The position numbers and the translations under genes were made by a program. Below the pieces are notes generated by a model. It made no database searches and was not told the origin of the DNA. It was given only the letters and a program-made list of their open reading frames with translations. 64,000 bases of DNA from JANQEU01 sp965242805 (GTDB lineage: Bacteria; Bacteroidota; Bacteroidia; Cytophagales; Cyclobacteriaceae), in NCBI GenBank assembly GCA_965242805.1, contig CBDETD010000002.1, positions 3,224,001 through 3,288,000 of the forward strand, read 5' to 3'. Shown piece after piece: positions 26,123-35,105 of this stretch (the stretch's first letter is position 1; the number at the start of each line of letters is the position of its first letter).

Positions 26123-27670
26123 ATGGAAAGAAAATTGATCAATAGTATTAAAACAAAGAATCTGTTTGCCGTCCCATTGATGGCAATTCTGATTATGGTA
26201 AGTTCATGCCAGGAAGATGATATATCAAAAGGGCCGGACTTTGAATTTACAGAGGGAACACAAGAGACATTTGATCCTCTTACACTTGAGACTTTAAGTA
26301 CGATCCAAACTCCTTTTGCCGATCTTTTTGGCATTTCAACTGCGGGTAGGATTGATGAGTTTGACATTTCAATTGACACCATAAAAACGCTCATTGAAAA
26401 TAATCTCCAAGGTGCAACGGTTGTGGATTTTGAAGTCGATGAGGAACGCGGGCTAACAGTCTGGAAAATTGCAATAAAGTTTGAAACGGGTTCTTACCTG
26501 GAGATTGTCATTGTTCCTGAATTGGCTAAAGTACTGGAAGTTGAAGGGCAACGTGGACCATTTGATTATGACCTTGACTTCGGTGATGGCTTTGTCACAT
26601 TACAGCAGGCAATTGATGCTGCTTTGGAAGCTGTCGGTTCAGGAGAAGTAATCCGATGGGAACTTGAGCTTGAGGAAGAAAACGAATGGGAGTTTGAGAT
26701 CCTTATTGTCAATGAGCTGGGCAAATGGGAAGTTGAAATCAAGGCTGGTGATGGAGTCCTGATAGAAATAAAAGGTAAGGATCGGGATGAAGAAGATGAG
26801 GTAGAACGTGATGTTCCTGGAGAAGAAGCAAGTCAGGACATAATTGATGCAGCATTGGCCATAGTGGAAGGTGAAGTGATCCACTCCGAGAGGGAAGAAG
26901 ATGACGAAGGAGACGTTTGGGAAGTGGTAGTTAAAACCTCATCTGGTGCAATTGTTAAAATTGAACTTCTATCGGATGGAACAATTCTGGAAATAGATGG
27001 TGAAGACAAACCATTTGATTACGAAGTAACTCCCGGGGAAGATCTGCTGACATTTAGGGAAGCCCTGGAGATAGCGCAGGCTCTTACAGATGGCAAGTTA
27101 TCAGAGTGGGGTTTGGAGCGTGAGGAAGGAGTACTAATCTACGAATTTGAATTCAGAACGGAATTAGGAGTACTTGAGATCACTTTGGATGCATCAAGTG
27201 GAGATGTTCTTAGCAAAGAATTGGATGGAGAAGAGAAAGACGATGGGGAAAAAGATGGAGAAGGTGATCATAAGGACGCCGAATTCCCTCAGTCTTTAGA
27301 AGAGGTCGTTTCTGGAATTGTTGAGGGACAGATCATTCGAACAGAGCTTGAAACACCGGATTCCATTTGGTACGTTAAGGTGATGATCGTGGAAGGAGTT
27401 TATGTAAAACTCGAGATGACAAACGAAGGAGAACTACTTAATATAGAAGGATCGTATGCTCCTTTTGATTATGAAGTTACTCCCGGTGGGGACCTTATCA
27501 CGTTCTCAAGAGCAAAAGAGATTGCATTTACTGACAGGGATGGAGAACTTATTGAATGGGCTCTTGATCACACTGAAGATGGAAATTGGATCTACGAACT
27601 ATACATAGCTCAGGGAGAAACCAAGATTACAGTTAAAGTAAATGCTGCGACTGGAGAACTTACTGATTAA
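26123..27670 (+). CDS. Acidic lipoprotein with repeated PepSY-like domains
   Basis: The 515-residue protein starts at ATG 26123 (an upstream GTG is less likely) and has a lipoprotein signal ending in VSSC. The body is built from three long repeats of about 150 residues, each with two PepSY-like modules. The landmark PFDYxxxxGxxxxT-xxAxxxA recurs as GPFDYDLDFGDG, KPFDYEVTPGED and APFDYEVTPGGD, and ExxxWxxxVxxxxGxxVxIE recurs between them. Glu and Asp are very abundant, with an acidic linker before the third repeat. PepSY domains are found in exported protease inhibitors and metal-linked proteins; here the role is unknown. A calcium- or metal-binding surface protein is possible. A hairpin follows the stop. 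Confidence 0.82.
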   Translation: MERKLINSIKTKNLFAVPLMAILIMVSSCQEDDISKGPDFEFTEGTQETFDPLTLETLSTIQTPFADLFGISTAGRIDEFDISIDTIKTLIENNLQGATVVDFEVDEERGLTVWKIAIKFETGSYLEIVIVPELAKVLEVEGQRGPFDYDLDFGDGFVTLQQAIDAALEAVGSGEVIRWELELEEENEWEFEILIVNELGKWEVEIKAGDGVLIEIKGKDRDEEDEVERDVPGEEASQDIIDAALAIVEGEVIHSEREEDDEGDVWEVVVKTSSGAIVKIELLSDGTILEIDGEDKPFDYEVTPGEDLLTFREALEIAQALTDGKLSEWGLEREEGVLIYEFEFRTELGVLEITLDASSGDVLSKELDGEEKDDGEKDGEGDHKDAEFPQSLEEVVSGIVEGQIIRTELETPDSIWYVKVMIVEGVYVKLEMTNEGELLNIEGSYAPFDYEVTPGGDLITFSRAKEIAFTDRDGELIEWALDHTEDGNWIYELYIAQGETKITVKVNAATGELTD

Positions 27671-27690
27671 CTCACTATTTTTATCAGCAG

Positions 27691-27718
27691 GAAAGGGCAT
27701 CCGGATGGATGTCCTTTC
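27691..27718. terminator. Hairpin between convergent genes (terminator-like)
   Basis: GAAAGGGCATCC (27691-27702) pairs with GGATGTCCTTTC (27707-27718) across a GGAT loop with one G-U pair. It ends at the stop codon of the convergent VOC gene and lies 20 bp after the PepSY gene stop. A short T-rich tail follows on the plus strand. Confidence 0.6.
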
Positions 27719-28129
27719 TTAATTGTAATCACCCTTCTGTAATCTCTTCGAGATCCACCAATAGTTGCCACATGGATCCTGTATTCCACCACTTCTATCT
27801 CCATAATCCATATCGGCAGGTGCAAATACCGAATTAGCTCCATGATCCAATGCACGTTGATATAAATGATCAACATCGGAAGTATAGAAATACAGCGAAC
27901 TTTTCATACCTATGAATTGGTCTCTGGCCTGAGCAATCATGATACATGAATCACCGATTTTCAGAATACAATTTTGGATGAATCCTTCTTCAGGATGAAC
28001 GGTCCGACTTGTTTCTTCTGCGTAAAAAGCATCCTTCAAAAATTCGATCAGTTTTTGTGGATCATCACTGAATAAGTATGAGTTGACAGTACCAAATCCC
28101 TCAGGTCTAATTGTATCATACAGGTTCAT
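27719..28129 (-). CDS. VOC (glyoxalase/bleomycin-resistance fold) protein, PhnB-like
   Basis: The 136-residue cytoplasmic protein has two beta-alpha-beta-beta-beta modules: SYLFSDDPQKLIEFLKDAF begins the first and LYFYTSDVDHLYQRALDHGA the second. The C-terminal DRSGGIQDPCGNYWWISKR is typical of PhnB-like VOC proteins. The conserved metal ligands of glyoxalase I are not all apparent, so the substrate and metal dependence are unknown. It lies 3 bp downstream of the ADP-ribosylglycohydrolase-like gene and may be cotranscribed with it and with the serine hydrolase gene. Confidence 0.88.
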   Translation of the reverse strand: MNLYDTIRPEGFGTVNSYLFSDDPQKLIEFLKDAFYAEETSRTVHPEEGFIQNCILKIGDSCIMIAQARDQFIGMKSSLYFYTSDVDHLYQRALDHGANSVFAPADMDYGDRSGGIQDPCGNYWWISKRLQKGDYN

Positions 28130-28132
28130 CTG

Positions 28133-29374
28133 CTATTCCATTTTTATTTTGTAAAAAGGATTATCGTTATCCTGAATGAATTCTCCATCATTTTTTAAAA
28201 TCGCTTCCGTCGAGATCTTCATTATTCGATCTATGATTTGGGAAATCGGGGTCATATTTGGAAGTCCATCTCGGGAATAGTTCACATATTGATTATTAAA
28301 CGGCAGGTCCCACTTCTCTTTTAGCCCTATTTCATGCGTCAAATGTTTGGGAATAGCTGAGGCGCCGTGAATAACTCCAATCAATCCGGCGCATGTCGCA
28401 GCCTGGTTGTCACAATCATACCCTGCTGTAACGGCAATTCCAGTTGTTTTGAGGAAATCTCCTTCACCGTAGAGCACGGACATGGCTCCCATCAGCCCAT
28501 TGATCATTGCAGAAACTTCATGATACCAGGGATTGGAAACCACCTCCGGGTATTTCAGATATTTTTCTTTGATTTTCTCCCTTGTGATCCTCCAATCCTC
28601 GTGTTCCGAATGCCATTTCAATACATCTTTCAGACCCTTTTTGAACGGGCTATCTTCCGGAACATATTTCATCCCGTGGTTGTATAGCACTTTTACGTCT
28701 TTTTCAAAAAATGCGGCACTATACATTGCTGCATAGAATATGGTAGGATGTATCCCCCAGTCATCACTTGTAATTCTCGCACTCCATTCAGCACGATCAA
28801 CCGCTTTTCCAATCATTCCCGGATAAAACACACTCCATATTTCATTAACCAACTGGGGATCTATCGCAAACCAGTAGGGATTATTCTCTTTAGATCCTGT
28901 TGCCGGAGGAACCAAACCCTCATCCATGAGATCTCGGGCTTTCCGGTTACTGACCCAGATAAAACGATTGATGTGCTTTTTCCACATTTCCGTGATCTCT
29001 TCATAGGTCAGGTCCAGTCCATATTTCTCCACGGCGAACAGTGTCACGAATTCAATATCCGAATCATCATCACTCCAGGCTCCTCCCAGGGCATCTGCCA
29101 TAATGTTTACATTTCCCCGGCGGTCATCACGATTCATTTTGATATTAATGGAATCGGTAGCGTTGTAATACTTATCAATAAAGATCGGAGCTGGTTCGTC
29201 ACTGTGAACAAACTCAAATGGAAACCCCATGTAATTCCCAACCAGTTGACCCAGCCAATACCCTTCTATTTTGTTTCGAAGGTCCTCTTTGGTGATAGTA
29301 AAAAATGATTGCCCCTTTAAGTAGAATGAAAAGACTATCAATAGTAAAGCAATTGAAATTTTTCTACTCTCCAT
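28133..29374 (-). CDS. Exported ADP-ribosylglycohydrolase-fold protein
   Basis: The 413-residue protein has an N-terminal signal peptide (about residues 1-21). The fold is recognised from GYWLGQLVGNYMGFPFE, the first metal-binding acidic cluster WSDDDSDIE, and AVTAGYDCDNQAATCAGLIGVIHGA, which carries the second cluster (D-x-D-N-x-A). In the family these bind two Mg2+ and hydrolyse ADP-ribosyl-protein or related N-/O-glycosidic bonds. Export argues against a role on cytosolic ADP-ribosylation; some Bacteroidota paralogues may act on other glycosides. Its start overlaps the end of the serine hydrolase gene by 11 bp, so the two are coexpressed. Confidence 0.88.
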   Translation of the reverse strand: MESRKISIALLLIVFSFYLKGQSFFTITKEDLRNKIEGYWLGQLVGNYMGFPFEFVHSDEPAPIFIDKYYNATDSINIKMNRDDRRGNVNIMADALGGAWSDDDSDIEFVTLFAVEKYGLDLTYEEITEMWKKHINRFIWVSNRKARDLMDEGLVPPATGSKENNPYWFAIDPQLVNEIWSVFYPGMIGKAVDRAEWSARITSDDWGIHPTIFYAAMYSAAFFEKDVKVLYNHGMKYVPEDSPFKKGLKDVLKWHSEHEDWRITREKIKEKYLKYPEVVSNPWYHEVSAMINGLMGAMSVLYGEGDFLKTTGIAVTAGYDCDNQAATCAGLIGVIHGASAIPKHLTHEIGLKEKWDLPFNNQYVNYSRDGLPNMTPISQIIDRIMKISTEAILKNDGEFIQDNDNPFYKIKME

Positions 29375-30842
29375 CGTCTACTCTATAAAACTGAAATCGT
29401 CCGTTCCATAAAAATCCCACAGTATCTTCTCTAAACTGAAATTCAACTTCATCACCATCCGATAGATCCAGGAACTTTAGTTCTTCCAGAGCACTAAGAG
29501 TGTCTATCTCACCGTTGTTTGGATCATCCACAACCAGAGTGTTCCCATTAACACTGATATCAACCAAATAGTCTCCAATGTCTTCAACTTCTTCAATATA
29601 TCTGTATGTACCAACCAGTCTATCCAGGAGCTCGGTTTCAAGGTTTATCACACCTACTATTCTGGGCTTCATGATCCCGAGATCGTAATATGCCGAAATG
29701 GAACGTATTATTTCTGAGATCAGGCTCCCACCGCGATCGGCGTTGGTCATTACAATCACCGCATCACCACGATAGGCGAAGGCCACCATGTTGTTGGTAA
29801 AACCCGCATTCTTCCCTCCATGCTGGAACCTCAAACTATCACCATCCCACTGTAATCCTGGTCCAAGTCCCCAATCATTATTATGTTTTGTCAGCATCTC
29901 GTTCACAATATCTACAGAAAGAACTCCCTCATTTTTACCACCAACGATTTGCTGTAGTTCGATACAATATTTGGCGAGATCAGATGGTGTGGTCCAAAGA
30001 CCAGCAGCAGCTTGTTCAGGATAATTATTCCATAAACCCTCGATAATTTGTCCCTGACTATTGTAGGCAGCACTTGCATTGTCATGAAATTCCGGAGTGA
30101 GAGGTTGATTGTAAGTACTTCGGGTCATACCTAAAGGTTGAAAGAAATTCGTGTTGATATAATCCTCCAGAGGTTGTCCGGTAACATCTTCCACCACTTT
30201 TTCCATAACAGTATATCCTCCACCGGAGTACCGCCAAATTAATCCCGGAATGGTATCCACCCTGATTGGATCTGTATTACCATTACCTTCTAAAACCTGA
30301 GTAATTGTTGGGAATGTATCAGTTTGTGAATATCCTGGAAATCCATGAACTGTCATTCCCGCAGAATGTGTCATCAGCTTTCTTAGGGTTACTTTTTCTT
30401 TAACTGTGAATTTATTTTCTGGGACTTTCCAATCCTTGAGGTACTCATTAACATCTGTATCAAGATCAACTTTGTTTTCCTGTGCCAGTTTCATTGTGGC
30501 CAGGGTTGCTACTGGTTTGCTAATGGATCCTGCCTGGAAGAGGGTTTCTGTGTTTACTTTGGAACCACTTTCCGTATTGGCAATACCATATCCTTTTGCC
30601 CATCTTACTTCACCGTTCCTTACCACTGCGATACTTACTCCAGGAACATTGTAGTGTTCCATTCTTTCCAAAATATTGAAGGTCATGGGATCTTCCCCTT
30701 TCATAATGATGGAGCCAATCAATCCATTTTCAATTTGAGCGATTTCTGTTTCCATAGGAGAACCCGGTTCAACTGAACACGAGAAGAATGCTATTCCAAA
30801 TAAAATGGGAATAGTAATGATAGTGTAGTAGACTTTAGGCAT
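29364..30842 (-). CDS. Serine hydrolase lipoprotein (class C beta-lactamase family)
   Basis: The 492-residue protein has a lipoprotein signal ending FFSC (Cys22). The beta-lactamase-related fold shows the S-x-x-K nucleophile motif at Ser106-Lys109 (QAGSISKP), a Tyr motif YSGGG in place of YxN, and HGGKNAGF as the third element. A C-terminal domain of about 100 residues is lipocalin-like or barrel-like, as in many esterase/D-peptidase members. Without the YxN Asn, beta-lactamase activity is not to be expected; esterase or peptidase activity is likelier. It is the upstream member of a three-gene run with the ADP-ribosylglycohydrolase-like and VOC genes. Confidence 0.9.
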   Translation of the reverse strand: MPKVYYTIITIPILFGIAFFSCSVEPGSPMETEIAQIENGLIGSIIMKGEDPMTFNILERMEHYNVPGVSIAVVRNGEVRWAKGYGIANTESGSKVNTETLFQAGSISKPVATLATMKLAQENKVDLDTDVNEYLKDWKVPENKFTVKEKVTLRKLMTHSAGMTVHGFPGYSQTDTFPTITQVLEGNGNTDPIRVDTIPGLIWRYSGGGYTVMEKVVEDVTGQPLEDYINTNFFQPLGMTRSTYNQPLTPEFHDNASAAYNSQGQIIEGLWNNYPEQAAAGLWTTPSDLAKYCIELQQIVGGKNEGVLSVDIVNEMLTKHNNDWGLGPGLQWDGDSLRFQHGGKNAGFTNNMVAFAYRGDAVIVMTNADRGGSLISEIIRSISAYYDLGIMKPRIVGVINLETELLDRLVGTYRYIEEVEDIGDYLVDISVNGNTLVVDDPNNGEIDTLSALEELKFLDLSDGDEVEFQFREDTVGFLWNGRFQFYRVDDGE

Positions 30843-30939
30843 TTTAGGAGTTTTGATTGATTGTCTTCTAAGGTAATAATAAGATTAATAATTATTCCTG
30901 TCCCTAATTTCAAACTGTGGTCAGATTGTCTAAATGAAA

Positions 30940-31452
30940 TTACTCTGATGTAATCGAGTATACCAGATAATCAACTCCCTCCTGATTTATCGAATCCATC
31001 TCCGCCAAGCCTAATTTCAATAATAATCTCTGGGATTTTAGGTTGTCACGAGTGGTAATAGCATTTATTGTTGGAAACCCAAGCTCATTGAAACCATAGT
31101 GGATCATCTCAAGAGCAGCTTCGGAAGTATATCCCTTTGCTTCGTATTTTGGAAGAATTGCAAATCCTAAATCGGGGTTATCCAAATAATCTCGATTCAA
31201 AAAACCACATAAACCAATTGGGGTCATTGTGGATTTAAGAACCATCTTATAGAGACCATATCCATTTTGCTCATAACTTTTTTGAAGACTCTCCTTAATG
31301 TAAGCTTCAGCGTCTGGAAGGGTTCGAATACCCCGATCACCTATGAATTCAAGCCAATTTGGGCTATTTAGAAGTCCATAAATGAATTCTCGATCTGATG
31401 AATCTACTTCCTCAATTGAAAGTCGGGAAGTCGAAAATATAACTTTAGGCAT
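30940..31452 (-). CDS. GNAT family N-acetyltransferase (RimJ/RimL-like)
   Basis: This 170-residue cytoplasmic enzyme opens with TSRLSIEEVDSSDREFIYGLLNS, typical of the RimJ/RimL-type group. The acetyl-CoA-binding stretch is LGFAILPKYEAKGYTSEAALEMIHYGF, with a modified Q/R-x-x-G-x-G/A loop, and ITTRDNLKSQRLLLKLGL forms motif B. It transfers acetyl from acetyl-CoA to an amine, often a protein N-terminus or small molecule; the acceptor is unknown. A palindromic repeat separates it from the saccharopine dehydrogenase gene upstream. Confidence 0.9.
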   Translation of the reverse strand: MPKVIFSTSRLSIEEVDSSDREFIYGLLNSPNWLEFIGDRGIRTLPDAEAYIKESLQKSYEQNGYGLYKMVLKSTMTPIGLCGFLNRDYLDNPDLGFAILPKYEAKGYTSEAALEMIHYGFNELGFPTINAITTRDNLKSQRLLLKLGLAEMDSINQEGVDYLVYSITSE

Positions 31453-31464
31453 TCTCAGTTAAAT

Positions 31465-31499
31465 ATCCCTATCCGTAGTTTTAAGCTGCGGATAGGGAT
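31465..31499. repeat. Palindromic intergenic repeat, copy A (core GTAGTTT-T-AAGCTGC)
   Basis: A 17-bp stem with a single central base; the outer stem CCCTATCC/GGATAGGG is fully paired and two G-U pairs lie in the core. It lies directly against the stop codon of the saccharopine dehydrogenase gene (TAA at 31502-31500). Related copies are at 35754, 45044, 45704 and 47237. No T-run follows on the minus strand, so it is not an ordinary intrinsic terminator. Confidence 0.8.
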
Positions 31500-32822
31500 T
31501 TACAGAACTTTCAGTTTGTAGTCAAATTTGAACCCGTAAGTCTCTAGCTCCTGCAAAACAGGCTTGAAGATCTCCTTTTTCGTAGGTTTCAAAACACCTT
31601 TCTCCCTTATAGTTCCCTCTAGGATCATCCTGGATGCAATTGCTGCGGGCAACGAGACTGCTCTTGACATGGCAGAATGTCCATAAGGAATTCCTTCTAC
31701 CATCATTGTTGCCGATCTGCGTTCAATTCTTTTTGGAAACTCAACCAAGGCCTCATTATGAACCATTATCATGTCCTTCTCATGCTCCTCGTAGGACAAT
31801 TTTTCATTGATAAGACCTAACAAGACGTCTGCATTAGTTCCTTTCATCATTGGGATCTGGCGATCATCAAAAAGGCCTAACCATGCAAGTTGTTTCACAA
31901 CATCCGCAGATTTTTTGAGATTCAACTTATCAGCCACCGCCTGTATCACATCTTCTCCGTTGACCCCTAGCGTCTCGGCAACAAACTGTTTGTATGTTTT
32001 TCCATCCAGGTGATGTCCCTCTTCATCTTCCATTAGGTCGAGGTCCTTGAAACTTTGCATGGAATTACAATACCCAGGATATCTCAGAAGACCCCGATAG
32101 AAATTTTCGATTCCATGAAGATCATAATCGTCGATATACCGGGTTGCATTTCTATTGGGATACGTTTCAAAAGTTCCAATCCCGTCCACATCAACTAGCC
32201 AGCTATGATCAAATAATTCCTCCCCGGAAACATGAACCTCTTTGCCATCTTTGATATAAACGGCGGGAGTCTGTCCCGCAAGCAGCAATCCGCGAGGACT
32301 CCAAGATAGTTTATACCCATAAGGGTTATTATTATGTTCGTACGCAGGGATCCCACATCCATAAGACTTGAAGTCAATGATCTTTCCGCCTTCGGCATGC
32401 GCTAGATTGATCATCATCATTGCTCCCATGTGATCGATCCCGGGATCCTCCCCGATTTCATTTAATATGATAATTCCGGCATCTATGGCTTCCTGTTGAA
32501 GTTCACCCATTTCAGGGCTTATGTAAGAAGTTGTCACCATGTTGACGTGGTGTTTGATGCAAGCTTTAGCTACAATAGGATGCATTCTGGGCGGGATCAT
32601 GCTGACTACAAGGTCCACGCCTTCCACCATGCTATCAAGTTCATCGTACGGGGGAGTGGCGTGCCAAAGAACCCTTTTTCCCAAGGTTCTTCCTGCAATG
32701 ATGGGAGTGGGGTGATTTGGGTCCCGACTCGCTACCAACACTTCATATTTACATTTATCTATAAAATAATCCACCATGGGTTTGACAACGTACCCGGTGC
32801 CCAGGACCAGAACTCGTTTCAT
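31500..32822 (-). CDS. Saccharopine dehydrogenase family protein (LYS9-like)
   Basis: The 440-residue cytoplasmic enzyme has an N-terminal Rossmann motif VLGTGYVVKPMVDYF and the family's central signature NEIGEDPGIDHMGAMMMI, followed by SYGCGIPAYEHNNNPYGYKLSWSP, which lines the saccharopine site in the glutamate-forming enzyme. It probably interconverts saccharopine with glutamate and alpha-aminoadipate semialdehyde using NAD(P), a step of lysine degradation. The partner lysine-forming enzyme is not in the window. The gene begins at ATG 32822, and its stop abuts a palindromic repeat. Confidence 0.9.
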   Translation of the reverse strand: MKRVLVLGTGYVVKPMVDYFIDKCKYEVLVASRDPNHPTPIIAGRTLGKRVLWHATPPYDELDSMVEGVDLVVSMIPPRMHPIVAKACIKHHVNMVTTSYISPEMGELQQEAIDAGIIILNEIGEDPGIDHMGAMMMINLAHAEGGKIIDFKSYGCGIPAYEHNNNPYGYKLSWSPRGLLLAGQTPAVYIKDGKEVHVSGEELFDHSWLVDVDGIGTFETYPNRNATRYIDDYDLHGIENFYRGLLRYPGYCNSMQSFKDLDLMEDEEGHHLDGKTYKQFVAETLGVNGEDVIQAVADKLNLKKSADVVKQLAWLGLFDDRQIPMMKGTNADVLLGLINEKLSYEEHEKDMIMVHNEALVEFPKRIERRSATMMVEGIPYGHSAMSRAVSLPAAIASRMILEGTIREKGVLKPTKKEIFKPVLQELETYGFKFDYKLKVL

Positions 32823-32957
32823 AATTTTTGAGGTTTGAAATCGATGATGTTTATGATCGGCAATTTATCATGCCATGTCGACGAATTAAAGTATACGATT
32901 ATGAAATAGGTCAATATGAAAAATAATATTTGCCAGATGTAACCTTCTTTCATTCTC

Positions 32958-33548
32958 TTGGTAACTTATCCGAATTACCAAAAAATTCATGAATTGCGCG
33001 AACTAACAGATGATCTTGCTGACGAGCAGGTGATGATACTTGTGCAGAAAGGAAAACTTAATTACATGGAGTTGCTTTTTCAACGATATAAAAAGCCCCT
33101 CTATAATTATTTTCTTAAAAGCACACTTGATACTGACGAAAGTAATGACCTGACGCAAATCACTTTTGTACGTGTCATGAAGTACCGGGGATCATTTAAT
33201 GCAGATCGTGGATTTAAGGTATGGTTATTTCAAATAGCCCGGAATTTGATCAAGGATCATTATCGGAAAATGAAGGTTTACAGGGATCAGTTCAGTATGA
33301 TTGAAAACATACCGGAATATGCTGAGGAGGACGTGACCAATGAGCAGCTAGACCGCGAACGAAAACTTCATCAGGCGCTTGCAAAACTGCCAGATGAAAA
33401 AAGGGAGATCCTCGTAATGAGCAAATTTCAGGGATTGAAATATGAGGAGATCGCTAAAATCAGAGAGATGAGTGTAAGTGCCATAAAAGTTCAAGTGCAT
33501 CGCACCATGGGGCAGTTGAGGAAACTATATTTTGAACAAACAGATTGA
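32958..33548 (+). CDS. ECF-type RNA polymerase sigma factor
   Basis: The 196-residue protein has sigma region 2 (LLFQRYKKPLYNYFL ... DLTQITFVRVMKYRGSF ... FKVWLFQIARNLIKDHYRK) and region 4 (LPDEKREILVMSKFQGLKYEEIAKIREMSVSAIKVQVHRTMGQLR). The apparent start is TTG; no in-frame ATG precedes region 2, so the exact N-terminus is unsure. Its stop overlaps the start of a membrane-bound anti-sigma-like gene, and two exported DUF4097 proteins follow, making a four-gene operon. It probably directs a small envelope-related regulon, including itself. Confidence 0.93.
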   Translation: MVTYPNYQKIHELRELTDDLADEQVMILVQKGKLNYMELLFQRYKKPLYNYFLKSTLDTDESNDLTQITFVRVMKYRGSFNADRGFKVWLFQIARNLIKDHYRKMKVYRDQFSMIENIPEYAEEDVTNEQLDRERKLHQALAKLPDEKREILVMSKFQGLKYEEIAKIREMSVSAIKVQVHRTMGQLRKLYFEQTD

Positions 33549-34300
33549 TGATGAAATATTCAGACGAACAGATCTTAAGATTTCTGGAAGGTGATCTTCC
33601 TGAAGAAGAACGGGAGGAAATAGCCAAATGGCTTACGGAGGACCAAAAGGGACAAAAAAGACTGGAGGAGTTTGAGTCTTTGCTTGATTCAATGAGTAGT
33701 TCCATTCAATTTGAGCCCTCACAATCTATGGATTGGGAGATCAGGACCTTTATAGAGTCCGAAAATCAAAAGGTAAGAGAAGGCTGGACCAACTGGATGA
33801 GAATTGCAGCAGCTATTGCCTTGCTTGTTGTAGGATTCTCTGCGGGAACGGTATTCACCTCAACGTCTGATGGAGATTATGTATCCCTTCAAAATCAAGT
33901 TTCTGATCTGCAGCAACTGGTGATGTCGGGTGTTCTTCAGGACCATTCTGCCAGTGAGCGGTTGCAGGTGGTTAACCAGATTGAGGAATTACCGGAGACA
34001 CCAAATGTCCTGCTTGTCAACACTCTGGTAGAAACAATGTCAACAGACGACAGTCCGAATGTCAGGTATGCTGCTGTTCAGGCATTGGGGAAATTTATGC
34101 ATCTGGAGAGTGTACGAATGGAAATGGTCAGGGCTCTCGAGCATCAGACCGATCCATTGATCCAGATTGCAATGATAAACCTGTTGGTTGAAGCCCAGGA
34201 AAGAATGGCCATTGCGCCCATGAAGAAATTATTGGAGGAGGATGCGATTGTGGAAGAAGTAAAACGTCAGGCACAGATCGCAATTGACATTTTGATTTAA
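33548..34300 (+). CDS. Anti-sigma-like membrane protein with HEAT-repeat exodomain
   Basis: The 250-residue protein begins at an ATG overlapping the sigma stop (TGATG). Residues 1-75 form an acidic helical cytoplasmic domain (YSDEQILRFLEGDLPEEEREEIAKWL) resembling anti-sigma N-termini without the zinc-binding HxxxCxxC. One membrane helix follows at about 83-104 (IAAAIALLVVGFSAGTVF). The exported part has a short coiled coil and HEAT-like repeats (TDDSPNVRYAAVQALGKF, QTDPLIQIAMINLLVEAQ). It presumably holds the preceding sigma factor at the membrane. The HEAT repeats suggest sensing by protein-protein contact. Call based on context and topology. Confidence 0.78.
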   Translation: MMKYSDEQILRFLEGDLPEEEREEIAKWLTEDQKGQKRLEEFESLLDSMSSSIQFEPSQSMDWEIRTFIESENQKVREGWTNWMRIAAAIALLVVGFSAGTVFTSTSDGDYVSLQNQVSDLQQLVMSGVLQDHSASERLQVVNQIEELPETPNVLLVNTLVETMSTDDSPNVRYAAVQALGKFMHLESVRMEMVRALEHQTDPLIQIAMINLLVEAQERMAIAPMKKLLEEDAIVEEVKRQAQIAIDILI

Positions 34301-34319
34301 AAATTTGAAAAATAAGAAG

Positions 34320-35105
34320 ATGAAAAAACTTTTGTATTTAGGATTGATAGTTGGGGTGTTCTGTGTGAATGCTCAAAGTGAACAGTATTCTTTTACCCCA
34401 AGTGGTAGTGTTGAATCCAATACGGTGATGGTTGAAAATTTATTCTCAGATCTTCGGGTCATGGGAACAAATGAAGGAGAAATTAGAATTATCGCCAAGG
34501 GTTATGAAGGACTGCCTGAAAAAGCAGCTGGATTGAAACCGCTTTCAGCGGTTGGTCCGGACAATACAGACATTGGACTGTATGTCAAGCAGGAAGGAAA
34601 CATTATAAAGATTGCAGGAGCATCAAGCCGTACTTCCAAGGCAGATTACGAGATCTACTTACCAAAAAGGATCAAATTGAAGGTGGATTACAGTAGCTTC
34701 CAGGCTGGGGATATCAAGTTTTCCGGACTTTCCAATGAGGTTGAGGTCAAGTCTCAAATTGGTGAACTTATCTTTGAAATGGTTACGGGTCCGATAATAG
34801 CTAGCACGTTAAGTGCAGACATCACAGTGTACTTCAAAGAATTGAATCAGGTAGGTCCTACCTCGATCACTTCGACCTCTGGAGATATTGACATATCTGT
34901 CCCTTCCGATACGAAAGGAAATTTTGAGATGAGCACTACATCAGGTGAAGTGTATACGGATCTTGAGTTTTCTTTTAATGAGGAAAATGGATTACGAAGG
35001 TGGGGTGGAGGCATGTCCGCCGATGCCAATTTGAATGGAGGTGGATCAAAGGTCACCTTAAGAAGTGTCAGTGGTGATATATTCATTAGAAAGCTGGATC
35101 AATGA
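34320..35105 (+). CDS. Exported DUF4097-type beta-strand repeat protein 1
   Basis: I start this 261-residue protein at ATG 34320; a TTG five codons earlier is possible. A signal peptide ends near NAQS. The mature protein consists of short beta-strand repeats with recurring S-G-x-I/V motifs (TSTSGDIDISVP, TTSGEVYTDLEF, SVSGDIFIRKL), typical of DUF4097 parallel beta-helix proteins. It is probably periplasmic or surface-attached. It follows the anti-sigma-like gene by 19 bp and overlaps the second DUF4097 gene by 4 bp. The two are likely products of the sigma regulon. Confidence 0.82.
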   Translation: MKKLLYLGLIVGVFCVNAQSEQYSFTPSGSVESNTVMVENLFSDLRVMGTNEGEIRIIAKGYEGLPEKAAGLKPLSAVGPDNTDIGLYVKQEGNIIKIAGASSRTSKADYEIYLPKRIKLKVDYSSFQAGDIKFSGLSNEVEVKSQIGELIFEMVTGPIIASTLSADITVYFKELNQVGPTSITSTSGDIDISVPSDTKGNFEMSTTSGEVYTDLEFSFNEENGLRRWGGGMSADANLNGGGSKVTLRSVSGDIFIRKLDQ

